Shown: in pieces, positions 1 to 8,062 of the stretch
How positions within the stretch are numbered: the first letter of the stretch is position 1
How the letters are laid out: every line of letters starts with the position of its first letter
Origin: an uncultured Elusimicrobium sp.
GTDB lineage: Bacteria; Elusimicrobiota; Elusimicrobia; Elusimicrobiales; Elusimicrobiaceae
Direction: 5' to 3'
NCBI GenBank assembly: GCA_947305555.1
Contig: CAMZDW010000011.1
Span: forward strand, 1-33,008
Length of the DNA stretch: 33,008 nt
Notes under the pieces: generated by a model
Database searches by the model: none
What the model saw: only the letters and a program-made list of their open reading frames with translations
Told to the model about the DNA's origin: nothing
Position numbers and translations under genes: made by a program

Positions 1-2
1 TG

Positions 3-92
3 ATTGATGCCGCCGATGAATTTAAACAAGCTTTCGGCAGAAAACGCTACCATCATTACAACATTATGTTAAAGTTAGGATGCCGTTTCTAA
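3..92 (+). CDS. C-terminal end of an unidentified protein (5' truncated by window edge)
   Basis: An open frame enters from the left edge and gives 29 residues before TAA. The end, about YNIMLKLGCRF, alternates hydrophobic and polar residues and finishes on phenylalanine, as the last strand of an outer-membrane beta-barrel often does. That reading is only a suggestion, because 29 residues are too few to name a family. A clear intrinsic terminator follows 19 bases after the stop, which supports this being the true end of a plus-strand gene. Confidence 0.5.
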   Translation: MDAADEFKQAFGRKRYHHYNIMLKLGCRF

Positions 93-110
93 TTTTTGCT
101 TGCCAGATAA

Positions 111-146
111 AAAGCCACTGGTTTTAAAAATCGGTGGCTTTTTTAT
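111..146 (+). terminator. Intrinsic terminator
   Basis: AAAGCCAC (111-118) pairs with GTGGCTTT (134-141) around a 15-base loop, and the right arm runs into a T tract. It closes the truncated gene at the left edge and separates it from the MgtC-family gene. Confidence 0.8.
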
Positions 147-173
147 TCATAAAGTTTCTTTCCCAACAACAGT

Positions 174-202
174 TTGCTTTTTCGTCCTACGTATTGTATC
201 AT
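174..202 (+). promoter_or_regulatory. Candidate promoter for the MgtC-family gene, possibly leaderless
   Basis: TTGCTT (174-179) and TATCAT (197-202) are separated by 17 bases. The predicted transcription start, about 7 bases after the -10 element, falls at or next to the ATG at 209. No Shine-Dalgarno sequence is visible before that ATG, so the mRNA may be leaderless. Confidence 0.5.
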
Positions 203-208
203 AGAACT

Positions 209-838
209 ATGGAAGAAATCTTAATCAAAATTCTATTGGCTATTATACTGGGTGGCGCACTTGGCATGGAGCGCCAATACCACGATAAACCCGCCGGATA
301 TGCAACCAATTGCTTAATCTGCGTAGGAGCCATGTTGTTTACTATTTTGTCCGAATATATGGGCCAAGCGGGAGGAGATCCCGGCCGTATCGCGGCCCAG
401 GTAGTAACAGGTGTAGGCTTTATCGGAGCAGGCTCCATTCTGCGTGATGGAAATAAAATTTCCGGGCTTACTACAGCAGCTGGTGTATGGTTGGTAGCTG
501 CAATCGGAATGACTATCGGTTACGGGCAATATATGTTGGCTATGATGACGGCTACCGCCATTTTAGTTTTCCAACTTGGGGCGCGCCGAACTATTAAGTT
601 GGTAGAGTATCTAAAACATTACGACACTCTTTATCTGGTTTGTGAACCGAATTGGAAAACCATTGAAAAGATTTCTGAAATGTTGAAAAAACAAAAAGTT
701 GCCGTCTTAAAACAAGAAGTAACCAAACAAGACAATCGTTTTCATGTGTGCATTACTGCCACATTTACCGGGCCGGAATTTCAGAATATTACCAAAGATT
801 TACTGGAAATGCCCGAAGTATACAGTCTGTATAAATAA
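209..838 (+). CDS. MgtC/SapB family inner-membrane protein
   Basis: A 209-residue membrane protein of the MgtC/SapB family. Members affect magnesium limitation, acid tolerance and the membrane F-ATPase in some pathogens, but in most bacteria their role is unclear. The N-terminal two thirds carries the family signature: GMER (about 19-22) and KPAG (27-30), then RIAAQVVTGVGFIGAGSIL (60-78) and GLTTAAGVWLVAAIG (86-100), with about four membrane segments. Residues 130-209 form a soluble ACT-like tail. The frame is open back to 134, but the start at 209 begins directly with the first membrane helix and agrees with the promoter. The aminotransferase gene starts 20 bases downstream and is probably co-transcribed. 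Confidence 0.85.
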   Translation: MEEILIKILLAIILGGALGMERQYHDKPAGYATNCLICVGAMLFTILSEYMGQAGGDPGRIAAQVVTGVGFIGAGSILRDGNKISGLTTAAGVWLVAAIGMTIGYGQYMLAMMTATAILVFQLGARRTIKLVEYLKHYDTLYLVCEPNWKTIEKISEMLKKQKVAVLKQEVTKQDNRFHVCITATFTGPEFQNITKDLLEMPEVYSLYK

Positions 839-858
839 TTAGGAGAATATCATAATCT

Positions 859-1989
859 ATGACCGCTGAATTAAAACCAATCCCTCTATTTAATCTTAAA
901 GAACAACATGATTCGCTAAAAAAAGAAATTAACGCTGCCGCAACTGAAGCATTAAATTCTATGCATTGGCTACTCGGCCCGCAAACCGAGCAATTTGAAG
1001 AAGAATTTGCAAAAACCATTGGCGTAAAACATTGTATTTCTTGTTCCTCCGGGGCAAGTGCTATTCAAATCGCGCTAAAAGCGGCTGGAATTGGAGAAGG
1101 AGATGAAGTTATCACTACGCCTTTTACTTTTATTGCGACGACGTCCTCCGTTTCTTTAACGGGAGCTAAATTTGTATTTGCAGATATTGATCCTGTTACA
1201 TATAACCTGGACGCCGAAGATGTAGAACGGAAAATTACAAAAAATACAAAAGCTATTTTACCCGTCCATCTGTACGGTTATCCGGCCAATATGGATGCTC
1301 TTATGCACATAGCTAATGAGCACGGCCTAAAAGTCATTGAAGACTGTGCCCAAGCGCACCTGGCTATGGCGGATGGAGTCATGGTAGGTGGAATCGGGGA
1401 TGCAGGGTGTTTTAGTTTTTATCCCAGTAAAAATTTAGGTGCGTGCGGAGATGCCGGCTGTATTACTACTAACGACGATGAAATCGCCGCTCGGTGTCGA
1501 TCGTTACGCCACAGTGGGCGTGCCTTAGGAAAAGCATACGAATACGATTTGGAAGGCTCCACGTTGCGCATGGATGAAATCCAAGCCGCCATTTTGCGCG
1601 TTAAGCTGCCGCATTTGGAAGAGTGGACCGAAAAACGCCGAAAAGCGGCTGCTTGGTACGCGGAAGGATTAGCCGGTGTGCCGGTAGTTTTACCCCCCAC
1701 CCCTCCTGCTGGATATGCCCAATCCTACTACGTTTACACCATTCGCTGCGAACACCGCGACGAATTACAAGCGTATTTGAAGGAAAAAGGAATTGGTTCT
1801 GCCGTTTATTATCCGGTTCCGCTCTACAAGCAACCGGCGTATAAACACCTGGGCTTTAAGGCCAAAGATTATCCGCAAGCGGAAAAAGCAGCCAAAGAAG
1901 TGCTTTCTATTCCGATGTTCCCGGAAATCACCGAGGAGCAAGTAAACCGGGTGTGTGACGCCATCCGCGAATTTTACGAAGGGAAATAA
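859..1989 (+). CDS. DegT/DnrJ/EryC1/StrS family PLP-dependent sugar aminotransferase
   Basis: A 376-residue protein of normal family length. These enzymes transfer an amino group, usually from glutamate, to a nucleotide-linked keto sugar for surface polysaccharide or glycoprotein synthesis. Visible features are the phosphate-binding [12 protein letters not shown] region (62-73), the aspartate in EDCAQAH (161-167) that contacts the PLP ring nitrogen, and the Schiff-base lysine K191 in FYPSKNLG. The C-terminal half keeps the family sequence [22 protein letters not shown] lies 12 bases before the ATG, a rather long spacing. The exact sugar substrate cannot be read from sequence. The GT4 glycosyltransferase gene at 4.9-6.0 kb could belong to the same kind of pathway, but nothing here links them directly. 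Confidence 0.92.
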   Translation: MTAELKPIPLFNLKEQHDSLKKEINAAATEALNSMHWLLGPQTEQFEEEFAKTIGVKHCISCSSGASAIQIALKAAGIGEGDEVITTPFTFIATTSSVSLTGAKFVFADIDPVTYNLDAEDVERKITKNTKAILPVHLYGYPANMDALMHIANEHGLKVIEDCAQAHLAMADGVMVGGIGDAGCFSFYPSKNLGACGDAGCITTNDDEIAARCRSLRHSGRALGKAYEYDLEGSTLRMDEIQAAILRVKLPHLEEWTEKRRKAAAWYAEGLAGVPVVLPPTPPAGYAQSYYVYTIRCEHRDELQAYLKEKGIGSAVYYPVPLYKQPAYKHLGFKAKDYPQAEKAAKEVLSIPMFPEITEEQVNRVCDAIREFYEGK

Positions 1990-2000
1990 TACAAACTAAA

Positions 2001-2030
2001 ACGCGGACTTCTAAGGTCCGCGTTTTTTTA
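2001..2030 (+). terminator. Intrinsic terminator between convergent genes
   Basis: ACGCGGAC (2001-2008) and GTCCGCGT (2016-2023) form a perfect 8-bp stem with a 7-base loop, followed by seven or more T. It ends the plus-strand aminotransferase transcript. Read from the minus strand it is followed by TTTAGTTTG, so it may also stop parB transcription, whose stop codon is 32 bases away. Confidence 0.9.
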
Positions 2031-2054
2031 TATCGCTAAACGTAAGAATAGTTG

Positions 2055-2957
2055 TTACAACATTTTATTTTTTAAGCGGCTGGCAATATTATCTAACTCA
2101 TCTAACGAATGGTAGTGAATCACCAACGTGCCTTTCTTCATATTCCGCCCATATTTTACTTCTACTTTTGTCCCTAGGGCAGATTGCAACTCGCTCTCAA
2201 AACTCGCTACTTCGGCCGGTTTTGCGCCTTTATTGGCTTTTTTATCCGGGAATAACAAAGCGCGCGCTGCATTTTCGGCTTGACGGACCGACATTTTACT
2301 TGCGGCCATCTTTTTGAACAGAATACCGCGTTGGGTGGGATTGGTTACCATCAATAAAGCGCGTCCGTGCCCTTCGGTAATCGTTCCGTTTTGCAACGCT
2401 TCTTGAATTTCCGGCTCTAGCTCCAACAAACGTAATGCATTGGATACCGCTGCTTTGGATTTACCGCAGTAACTCGCCAAATTGCTTTGGGTAATAGCAA
2501 ATTTACTCATTAAATTACGGTAGCCTAGTGCCGTTTCTATCGGGTTTAAATCTTCCCGTTGAATGTTTTCAATCAAAGCAAGCGCGCACATTTCCTGGTC
2601 GCCTAAGTGTTTATGAACAATCGCATCAATTTCTGTAAGTCCGGCCAATTGTGTAGCACGGAAACGGCGTTCCCCGACGACAATTTCATATTTATCCAAC
2701 CCGGCGTCATACACAACCACGATCGGTTGCGTTAACCCATGTTCTTTGATGGATTGGGCAAGCTCTTGCAATTTTTCTTCGTCGAAGACACGACGAGGTT
2801 GAAAACGGTTGGGAACAATTTTACTAATTTCAATTTTATGAACGGAAACACCCGTTTGCGGAGCTGTTTGTACTGCTTCCTCCGTCGTCATTTGGGAAAT
2901 TTCTTGAGTTTGTTTAATTAAGGCATCCAATCCTTTGCCTAACGCTTGTCTGGTCAT
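2055..2957 (-). CDS. parB: ParB chromosome-partitioning protein (CTP-dependent parS clamp)
   Basis: A 300-residue ParB/Spo0J protein. It loads at parS sites, spreads as a CTP-switched sliding clamp and organises the origin for segregation and SMC loading. The N-terminus LGKGLDALI (6-14) matches the ParA-interacting tail of chromosomal ParBs. Box I GERRFRA (95-101) and box II ENIQREDLNPIE (130-141) form the CTP-binding site. A helix-turn-helix lies at about 154-180, and the last 50 residues are the dimerisation domain. The gene starts 2 bases after the parA stop with an AGGA ribosome site, so parA and parB are one operon. Three matching parS-like palindromes lie 0.9-2 kb upstream. Confidence 0.96.
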   Translation of the reverse strand: MTRQALGKGLDALIKQTQEISQMTTEEAVQTAPQTGVSVHKIEISKIVPNRFQPRRVFDEEKLQELAQSIKEHGLTQPIVVVYDAGLDKYEIVVGERRFRATQLAGLTEIDAIVHKHLGDQEMCALALIENIQREDLNPIETALGYRNLMSKFAITQSNLASYCGKSKAAVSNALRLLELEPEIQEALQNGTITEGHGRALLMVTNPTQRGILFKKMAASKMSVRQAENAARALLFPDKKANKGAKPAEVASFESELQSALGTKVEVKYGRNMKKGTLVIHYHSLDELDNIASRLKNKML

Positions 2958-2959
2958 GG

Positions 2960-3793
2960 TTATCCTCCGAAATCGTAATTGATGGGCGTACCGCCGGTCA
3001 TTTTAAAATCTTGATACATTTTTGCATCAGCCCCTCGGCGTACTAAAAATTCAATAGCCAATTGAATATATGCATTTGCTCCGCGGCAAGCCGGGTCATA
3101 ATCAAAAATGGCTTGGCCAAAGCTAGGAGCTTCTGCTAACCGAATATTGCGTGGAATAGGCGTTTTATAGACTTGTTCTCCAAAAAATCGGCTGACCTCA
3201 CTAAATACTTGTTTGGAAAGATTGATACGAGAGTCATACATTGTTAAAACCCCCCCATCCATTTTTAACTTGGGGTGTAAAAACTGTTTAATTTTAGCCA
3301 CGGTACTCATAAAGTGGGCCAATCCTTCCATCGCGTAATATTCGCATTGCACGGGAGTGATTACACTATCTGCGGCCATCATGGCATTTAGCGTAAGCAA
3401 ACCTAAAGAGGGTGGGCAATCAATAATGATGTAATCATACATAGAACGATATGGAGCTAGGGCATCTTTGAGCATATTCTCACGGCCACGGACATTGACG
3501 AGTTCCACCTCTGCCCCGGCCAAATTTTTACAAGCGGGTAACACATCTAACATTTCGTTAGAAGATTGACGAACTACCTGGTTAAATGAAGCTGTTTTGG
3601 TAAGTAAATGATAAATGGATTTATCTCCATCTTCCACGGTTACTCCCAAGCCGGAACCGGCATTTCCTTGCGGGTCAAAATCGACCAAAAGAACTTGCTG
3701 GTTCAGACAAGCAAGCGCGTACGATAGATTGATAGAAGTCGTCGTTTTACCAACGCCGCCTTTTTGGTTTGCTACTACTACAATTTCTGCCAT
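2960..3793 (-). CDS. parA: ParA/Soj chromosome-partitioning ATPase
   Basis: A 277-residue Walker-type partition ATPase that binds DNA in its ATP form and is stimulated by ParB, moving or positioning origins. The deviant Walker A motif KGGVGKTT (11-18) has the signature lysine K11 and the P-loop lysine K16. VDFDPQGNAG (37-46) and IIIDCPPSLG complete the nucleotide site. There is no N-terminal DNA-binding extension, so this is the short chromosomal (Soj) type rather than the plasmid P1 type. The start is set by GGAGGG 3 bases before the ATG, with an AT-rich leader behind it. The C-terminus has about 20 extra residues after the usual core. It is the first gene of the parAB pair. Confidence 0.96.
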   Translation of the reverse strand: MAEIVVVANQKGGVGKTTTSINLSYALACLNQQVLLVDFDPQGNAGSGLGVTVEDGDKSIYHLLTKTASFNQVVRQSSNEMLDVLPACKNLAGAEVELVNVRGRENMLKDALAPYRSMYDYIIIDCPPSLGLLTLNAMMAADSVITPVQCEYYAMEGLAHFMSTVAKIKQFLHPKLKMDGGVLTMYDSRINLSKQVFSEVSRFFGEQVYKTPIPRNIRLAEAPSFGQAIFDYDPACRGANAYIQLAIEFLVRRGADAKMYQDFKMTGGTPINYDFGG

Positions 3794-3850
3794 AAACCCT
3801 CCAACAAGAATATACTTATATTAAACATTAATTTGCAGTAAAAAGCAATT

Positions 3851-3866
3851 GTTTTCACGTGAAAAC
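3851..3866. promoter_or_regulatory. parS-like centromere site 1
   Basis: The perfect 16-bp palindrome GTTTTCACGTGAAAAC contains the 12-bp core TTTCACGTGAAA of the canonical chromosomal parS (TGTTTCACGTGAAACA). It lies between parA and lepB, and its last base is the first base of the lepB stop codon on the complementary strand. The same 16-mer occurs twice more at 4853 and 4896. Confidence 0.92.
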
Positions 3867-4834
3867 TAATCTACAAAACGTATTCGTTTCGGCGGCCAAT
3901 GAATAAACCAGGCCTCTCCTTTAATATTCTCACGCGGGACGGGCCCCCAGAAGCGAGAATCACAGGAATTATCCCTATTATCCCCCATTGCAAAATACGT
4001 GTTGGGGGGAACTATCACTGGTCCAAATTGATCACGTAAAAACATTCCATAGTATGAGTCTAACTGATGATTTTCCCATAGCGCTTGATAAACTTCACTA
4101 GGGAGTTCCTCTTGATAATGGACCCGTTCAACGTCGTCGTATTTTTCATAATCTCGCTGCGGTAAAGGTTGCCCGTTAACATATGCCCGGGAATCTCTTA
4201 CCTCAACCGTATCTCCGGGTAAAGCGATGACTCTTTTTACAAAGTCGCGCCCATATTGGCTTCCACCGCAGTTTTCCTGGGAACGATCTTTAGCAGGGAA
4301 TTGAAAAATAATAATATCTTCCGGTTTAATATCTTTAAAACTCCCCACAAAGTGTTTCGTGAACGGAATGCGGAATCCATACACGGCCTTATTTACAAAC
4401 AAATGATCCCCTTCTAAAAAAGTATCCCGCATGGAGGCGGAGGGGATTTTGAAAGCCTGAAGGAAGAAAAACATAACAAATGAAGCTACAAATCCGGCAA
4501 AATAAACAGTATTACACCAATCTAACGCTGATTTTTTTAGCGAGTTCTGCTTTGAACTATCTGCTTTTTGTACACTAAAAAATCGATAGATACTGTAAGC
4601 CAAAATAAGTGCTGATCCCAGTAGCATCTTTTTTATTGGAAAAGGCTCGCCGGCACCTCCCCCTGAAACAAAAAGATACAAGTACCAGGCACTATTTAAA
4701 ATACAAATTAAATAAAGCGTATGCCAGGATGAGAAATTTTTAATATTAGTTAAAAATCCTTTTTTATCGAGACACCGCGTAATAAGCGTAAAAACATACA
4801 TCAAACAAGCAATAATAAATAACCGCTGTTCCAT
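3866..4834 (-). CDS. lepB: Signal peptidase I
   Basis: A 322-residue inner-membrane serine protease that removes signal peptides from exported proteins. The catalytic serine is S134 in IPSASM and the general-base lysine is K200 in GRDFVKRVIALPGD. Box E reads MGDNRDNSCDSRFWGPV near the C-terminus. Hydrophobic stretches at about 4-20, 38-57, 69-86 and 109-128 suggest several membrane segments before the periplasmic catalytic domain, more than in the simplest family members. About 40 residues lie between boxes D and E (roughly 220-260), a periplasmic insertion. AGGAG sits 5 bases before the ATG. The gene lies between parS sites 1 and 2, an unusual place for lepB. Confidence 0.95.
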   Translation of the reverse strand: MEQRLFIIACLMYVFTLITRCLDKKGFLTNIKNFSSWHTLYLICILNSAWYLYLFVSGGGAGEPFPIKKMLLGSALILAYSIYRFFSVQKADSSKQNSLKKSALDWCNTVYFAGFVASFVMFFFLQAFKIPSASMRDTFLEGDHLFVNKAVYGFRIPFTKHFVGSFKDIKPEDIIIFQFPAKDRSQENCGGSQYGRDFVKRVIALPGDTVEVRDSRAYVNGQPLPQRDYEKYDDVERVHYQEELPSEVYQALWENHQLDSYYGMFLRDQFGPVIVPPNTYFAMGDNRDNSCDSRFWGPVPRENIKGEAWFIHWPPKRIRFVD

Positions 4835-4851
4835 ATTTACTCCTTTTATAA

Positions 4852-4869
4852 AGTTTTCACGTGAAAACT
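4852..4869. promoter_or_regulatory. parS-like centromere site 2
   Basis: AGTTTTCACGTGAAAACT is an 18-bp perfect palindrome with the parS core. It lies upstream of the lepB ribosome site, in the gap between the glycosyltransferase gene and lepB. Confidence 0.92.
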
Positions 4870-4894
4870 ACGCTCCTTTTTCTGCCGTTGTGAT

Positions 4895-4912
4895 AGTTTT
4901 CACGTGAAAACT
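4895..4912. promoter_or_regulatory. parS-like centromere site 3
   Basis: An identical 18-bp palindrome lies 43 bases from site 2, centre to centre. Its last base touches the stop codon of the minus-strand glycosyltransferase gene. Sites 2 and 3 form a close pair, while site 1 is about 1 kb away on the other side of lepB. Confidence 0.92.
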
Positions 4913-6006
4913 CATGTAGATAAAATTTGTTTATAAAGTTGTTGATATTGTGGAAAAACATCCTGTTGAGAACGGCTTTTCTCTAACGAAGATTCTCCTT
5001 GTCTTTTGCGCAATTCCGCATTGGTAGCAAGTTCTGTTAAAAAACAGCTGAGAAGGGTAATATCACCGGGGGGGAAAACAAACCCATTTTCTCCATGTTT
5101 TACCCTTAAAGGCATATCTCCCACTTTGCTTACCACACAAGGTAATCCCACCTGCATTGCCTCCAATAAAGATAATGGCAAACTTTCTTCCTGGGAGGGG
5201 AGAACAAAAACATCCGCCATATTCAGCCATTCATTTATATTTTGTTGTTGCCCTGCCAAGAGCACCTGTTTTTCCAGTTGGCTCTCCCTTATAAAATTTT
5301 CTAATTTTGCGCGTTCGCTTCCATCTCCCACATAGACTAAACGGGCTTTTGGACAGGTGCGTAAAATATTACGAAAGGATTGTAAGGAAAGTATGGGATT
5401 TTTAACAGGTTCTAAACGAGAAACTTGTATAAAAATAACGGAATCTTGCGCAAAATGATGCTTTTCTCTCATGGAAATACGAAGAGAAAAATCTTTAAAA
5501 TAAAGAGAAGAATCCGCTCCGTTTGGCAAAAAATACACCTTATCTTTTATATATTTTTGATGTTTTACCAAATATTCAGCCGTGGAAAAGGATTCCGCCA
5601 CTGTTAAATTATCTCGTCCTTTCAATAAAAAATCGATCGCTTTTTGATAAAAAGGGCGTTTAGAAAAATCAAAGTGGGGGGTAGTGATTAATTTAATTTT
5701 CCGCCCGGAACACGCAATTCTGGCGCCTTCTATCGCCCAATAAAGCATGGCGTGCACGATATCCGGCTGAAAAGAATCCAGCTCTTGTTGAATTTTTTTA
5801 ATGATTTTTCCGGGCCAGGTTTTACGTAATAAATTGAGAGAAACAACCTCTACCCCTCTTTCTTGTAAAGATTTTGCTACTTCACCCAAAGGCCTCAAAC
5901 ATAAAACACGAACTGTATTTTGCTGAGACATTTGTAAAACTAGGGATTCCAAGGCTTTTTCCGCGCCCCCCAGTTCTGTGGAAGTAATGAGGTAAAGGAT
6001 TTTCAT
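4912..6006 (-). CDS. GT4-family (GT-B fold) glycosyltransferase
   Basis: A 364-residue retaining glycosyltransferase that moves a sugar from a nucleotide donor to a lipid-linked or polysaccharide acceptor at the cytoplasmic face of the membrane. The N-terminal acceptor domain starts with LITSTELGGAEKAL (6-19), including the GGAE loop. The donor domain has VSRLEPVKNP (195-204), VYVGDGSE (224-231) and the E-x7-E motif E274...E282 followed by AMQVGLPCV. The substrate is unknown; lipopolysaccharide or capsule assembly is the usual context. It is the most upstream gene of the minus-strand run that continues into lepB and parAB. Confidence 0.92.
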   Translation of the reverse strand: MKILYLITSTELGGAEKALESLVLQMSQQNTVRVLCLRPLGEVAKSLQERGVEVVSLNLLRKTWPGKIIKKIQQELDSFQPDIVHAMLYWAIEGARIACSGRKIKLITTPHFDFSKRPFYQKAIDFLLKGRDNLTVAESFSTAEYLVKHQKYIKDKVYFLPNGADSSLYFKDFSLRISMREKHHFAQDSVIFIQVSRLEPVKNPILSLQSFRNILRTCPKARLVYVGDGSERAKLENFIRESQLEKQVLLAGQQQNINEWLNMADVFVLPSQEESLPLSLLEAMQVGLPCVVSKVGDMPLRVKHGENGFVFPPGDITLLSCFLTELATNAELRKRQGESSLEKSRSQQDVFPQYQQLYKQILST

Positions 6007-6012
6007 TCTCTT

Positions 6013-6023
6013 ATTATATTATA
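6013..6023 (-). promoter_or_regulatory. Possible -10 elements of the glycosyltransferase gene
   Basis: On the minus strand two overlapping TATAAT hexamers occupy 6023-6018 and 6018-6013, just upstream of the ATG at 6006. No convincing -35 box is seen. The transcript would have a very short leader and only a weak AAGAG ribosome site. Confidence 0.4.
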
Positions 6024-6054
6024 TACTTCTACTAAAAATCACGTATTTTTCATC

Positions 6055-6082
6055 TAAAAAAACGGGCCGTAACACGACCCGT
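6055..6082 (-). terminator. Intrinsic terminator of the oxygen-defence operon
   Basis: Read on the minus strand, ACGGGTCGT, loop GTT and ACGGCCCGT form a 9-bp stem with one G-U pair, followed by seven T. It lies 59 bases after the rubredoxin stop and ends the five-gene operon before the glycosyltransferase gene. Confidence 0.87.
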
Positions 6083-6141
6083 GGCAAAATTATAAAAAAA
6101 TACTTAAAATTTAAGCATTTTTTTTAAAAAGGCCCCAAAAT

Positions 6142-6303
6142 TTAATTTTCGGCCTTGAACTGGTCCTTTCCTACCCCGCAAACCGGGCATACCCAGTCCT
6201 CTTTTACATCTGCCCACGCTGTACCGGCCGCAACGCCATTATCCGGGTCACCTACTGAAGGGTCATATACGTATCCGCAAATTTCACAAACATATTTTAC
6301 CAT
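6142..6303 (-). CDS. Rubredoxin
   Basis: A 53-residue protein, [20 protein letters not shown] onwards, that fits rubredoxin along its whole length. The two iron-binding knuckles are CEIC-GY (C6, C9) and CPVC-G (C39, C42), giving one Fe(Cys)4 centre. Rubredoxins pass electrons to flavodiiron proteins and to superoxide reductase, and genes for both lie upstream in this operon. AGGAGA stands before the ATG. The flavin reductase gene ends 26 bases upstream. Together the two genes resemble a split version of the high-molecular-weight rubredoxin (Hrb) of acetogens. Confidence 0.96.
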   Translation of the reverse strand: MVKYVCEICGYVYDPSVGDPDNGVAAGTAWADVKEDWVCPVCGVGKDQFKAEN

Positions 6304-6329
6304 AGTTGTTTTCTCCTTTTACAAATATT

Positions 6330-6845
6330 TTAAGAAATGTGTGTAGCTCTGGCCGGAGTTTTACCTTTAATGACATGATGATAATAATCATAGGTCATTG
6401 CTTTGGCATCGGCATTTAATACACCCACATCTTTCACTTCCCCTATAAAAAGGGTATGTGTTCCTACGTCGATCGTCTGTTGAACTTCTACTTCTAAATA
6501 CGAAAGTGTATGTTCTTTGACGATAGGACAACCTAGAAATCCTATCTCATATGGAATTTTTGCAAACTTATCAAAGGTGCGGCCTGTACGAAATCCGAAG
6601 GTCCCAATAAACGGAAGAGTCGCGCTTTCGTCTAACGGCATCGCAGCAAAGACTCCGCTTTTAGAAATTAATTCATGAGTCAAACACTGTTTATTGACGG
6701 AAATAGCCACTCGCGCCGGCTGAGCGGTTACCTGAAAAACGGTATTTACAATCATTCCGTTTTTTTGTCCGTCGTAGGCGGTTGTAACAATATACAAACC
6801 GTAAGTGATATAAGAAAGCCCTTTATTAATTTCTTCCGGTGTCAT
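6330..6845 (-). CDS. Flavin reductase-like (FMN-binding split-barrel) protein
   Basis: A 171-residue protein of the flavin reductase-like family, of normal length for a stand-alone domain. The sequence starts with GLSYITYGLYIVTTAYDGQ, in the style of the reductase domain of Hrb. NTVFQVTAQPARVAISVNK and the central TGRTFDKF and LGCPIVKEHTLSYLEVEV stretches match the FMN-binding core. It probably takes electrons from NAD(P)H and passes them through rubredoxin to the flavodiiron protein. Its ATG overlaps the fprA stop as ATGA, so the two are translationally coupled. The electron donor is inferred from family knowledge. Confidence 0.88.
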   Translation of the reverse strand: MTPEEINKGLSYITYGLYIVTTAYDGQKNGMIVNTVFQVTAQPARVAISVNKQCLTHELISKSGVFAAMPLDESATLPFIGTFGFRTGRTFDKFAKIPYEIGFLGCPIVKEHTLSYLEVEVQQTIDVGTHTLFIGEVKDVGVLNADAKAMTYDYYHHVIKGKTPARATHIS

Positions 6846-8035
6846 TTTATTTTTTCCGTTAATTTTTGACTAACCTGTTGGCCCAGTTCAAAGCATGTTT
6901 TTTTGATAGCTTCGTCGGGAACAAATGGAGATTTTACCGCCGGGGCCACGATTTCCACACCCATTTCTTCCAATGTTTTAGTTAAACTATCCACCGGGGC
7001 ACCGTTCCAACCGTACGAACCAAACGCCGCACCGATTAGCCCTTTTTTACGCAAACCTTTTAGATAACAAATCACATCCGCCATCGCCGGAAAAATTTGG
7101 CTGTTTAAGACGGGAGAACCTAAAAGTAATGCAGATGCATTTAATAGTTCAAGTGCCACTTTACTTCGGTCATTGGCATGCATGGAAAGCATTTTTACTT
7201 CTGTACCACCGGTACGTAGTCCGTCGGCAATTTGCCGCGCCATTTGCTCCGTGCTTCCCCACATCGTATCATAGACAATTACAGCTTTATTCGTCGGAGC
7301 TTGCGTGGCCCACTGGGTATATAATTGCACAATTCTTGTTGGGTCTTTACGCCAAATAAATCCGTGATCCGGGGCTATCATCTTCGGAGATAACTCCATT
7401 TTTTTGACTTGTTCTAACAAGCGCAATACAATATCACTATAGGGAAGGACAATATTAGCGTAATATTTTTCCGCCTCCGTTAACCATATACGCTCGTCGT
7501 TCTCATCATCAAAGAGTTTGCTGGTAGCATAATGCATCCCAAATACGTCGTTACTAAACAAAATATTTTCTTTTTCTAAATAAGAAAACATGCTGTCCGG
7601 CCAATGGAGCATTCTCGCTTCTATAAAGGAAATCGTATCTCCGCCCACGTCGATTTTATCCCCGGTTTTTACTATTTTAAAGTTCAAATTTTTATGAAAA
7701 TGACCGGTTAAATCTTTTAGTCCCATCGCCGACACATACACCTCTTTAGGCTCCACAGCTGCCACTGTCTGCGGTAGTGCACCGGCATGATCTAATTCGG
7801 AATGGTTGGAAATAATAATTTCAATTTTTTTAGGGTCTATTACACTGGCAATTCGTTCCATCATTTCGCCGTAAAACTCTTTTTTAACGGTATCAATAAG
7901 AGTGGGTTTTTCACCCATAACTAAATAGGCATTGTACGTCGTGCCGCGTTTGGTGGAATAACCGTGAAAATCGCGAATATTCCAATCAATCGCACCGACC
8001 CAATAAACATGGTTTGAAATTTTTACTGCCTGCAT
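6842..8035 (-). CDS. fprA: Flavodiiron protein (oxygen and/or nitric oxide reductase)
   Basis: A 397-residue A-type flavodiiron protein that reduces O2 to water, or NO to N2O, in anaerobes. The metallo-beta-lactamase-like domain (about 1-245) has the diiron ligands H78, E80, D82 and H83 in NHSELDHAG, H144 in LHWPDSM, D163 in NDVFG and H224 in APDHGFIW. The flavodoxin domain (about 250-397) begins with VIVYDTMWGSTEQMA, the FMN phosphate loop. There is no rubredoxin domain at the C-terminus; separate flavin reductase and rubredoxin genes follow. Preference for O2 or NO cannot be told from the sequence. A GGGGAGA ribosome site precedes the ATG. Confidence 0.96.
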   Translation of the reverse strand: MQAVKISNHVYWVGAIDWNIRDFHGYSTKRGTTYNAYLVMGEKPTLIDTVKKEFYGEMMERIASVIDPKKIEIIISNHSELDHAGALPQTVAAVEPKEVYVSAMGLKDLTGHFHKNLNFKIVKTGDKIDVGGDTISFIEARMLHWPDSMFSYLEKENILFSNDVFGMHYATSKLFDDENDERIWLTEAEKYYANIVLPYSDIVLRLLEQVKKMELSPKMIAPDHGFIWRKDPTRIVQLYTQWATQAPTNKAVIVYDTMWGSTEQMARQIADGLRTGGTEVKMLSMHANDRSKVALELLNASALLLGSPVLNSQIFPAMADVICYLKGLRKKGLIGAAFGSYGWNGAPVDSLTKTLEEMGVEIVAPAVKSPFVPDEAIKKTCFELGQQVSQKLTEKIK

Positions 8036-8062
8036 GATACAATCTCCCCTGTGATTAAAAAA

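Noticed and set aside
134-208. Longer start for the MgtC-family protein
   Set aside because: The extra 25 residues are not part of the family, begin within the T tract of the upstream terminator and would precede the promoter's RNA start.
2691-2702. TTATCCAAC in parB as a DnaA box
   Set aside because: It is isolated, has two mismatches and lies inside a coding sequence far from the origin cluster.
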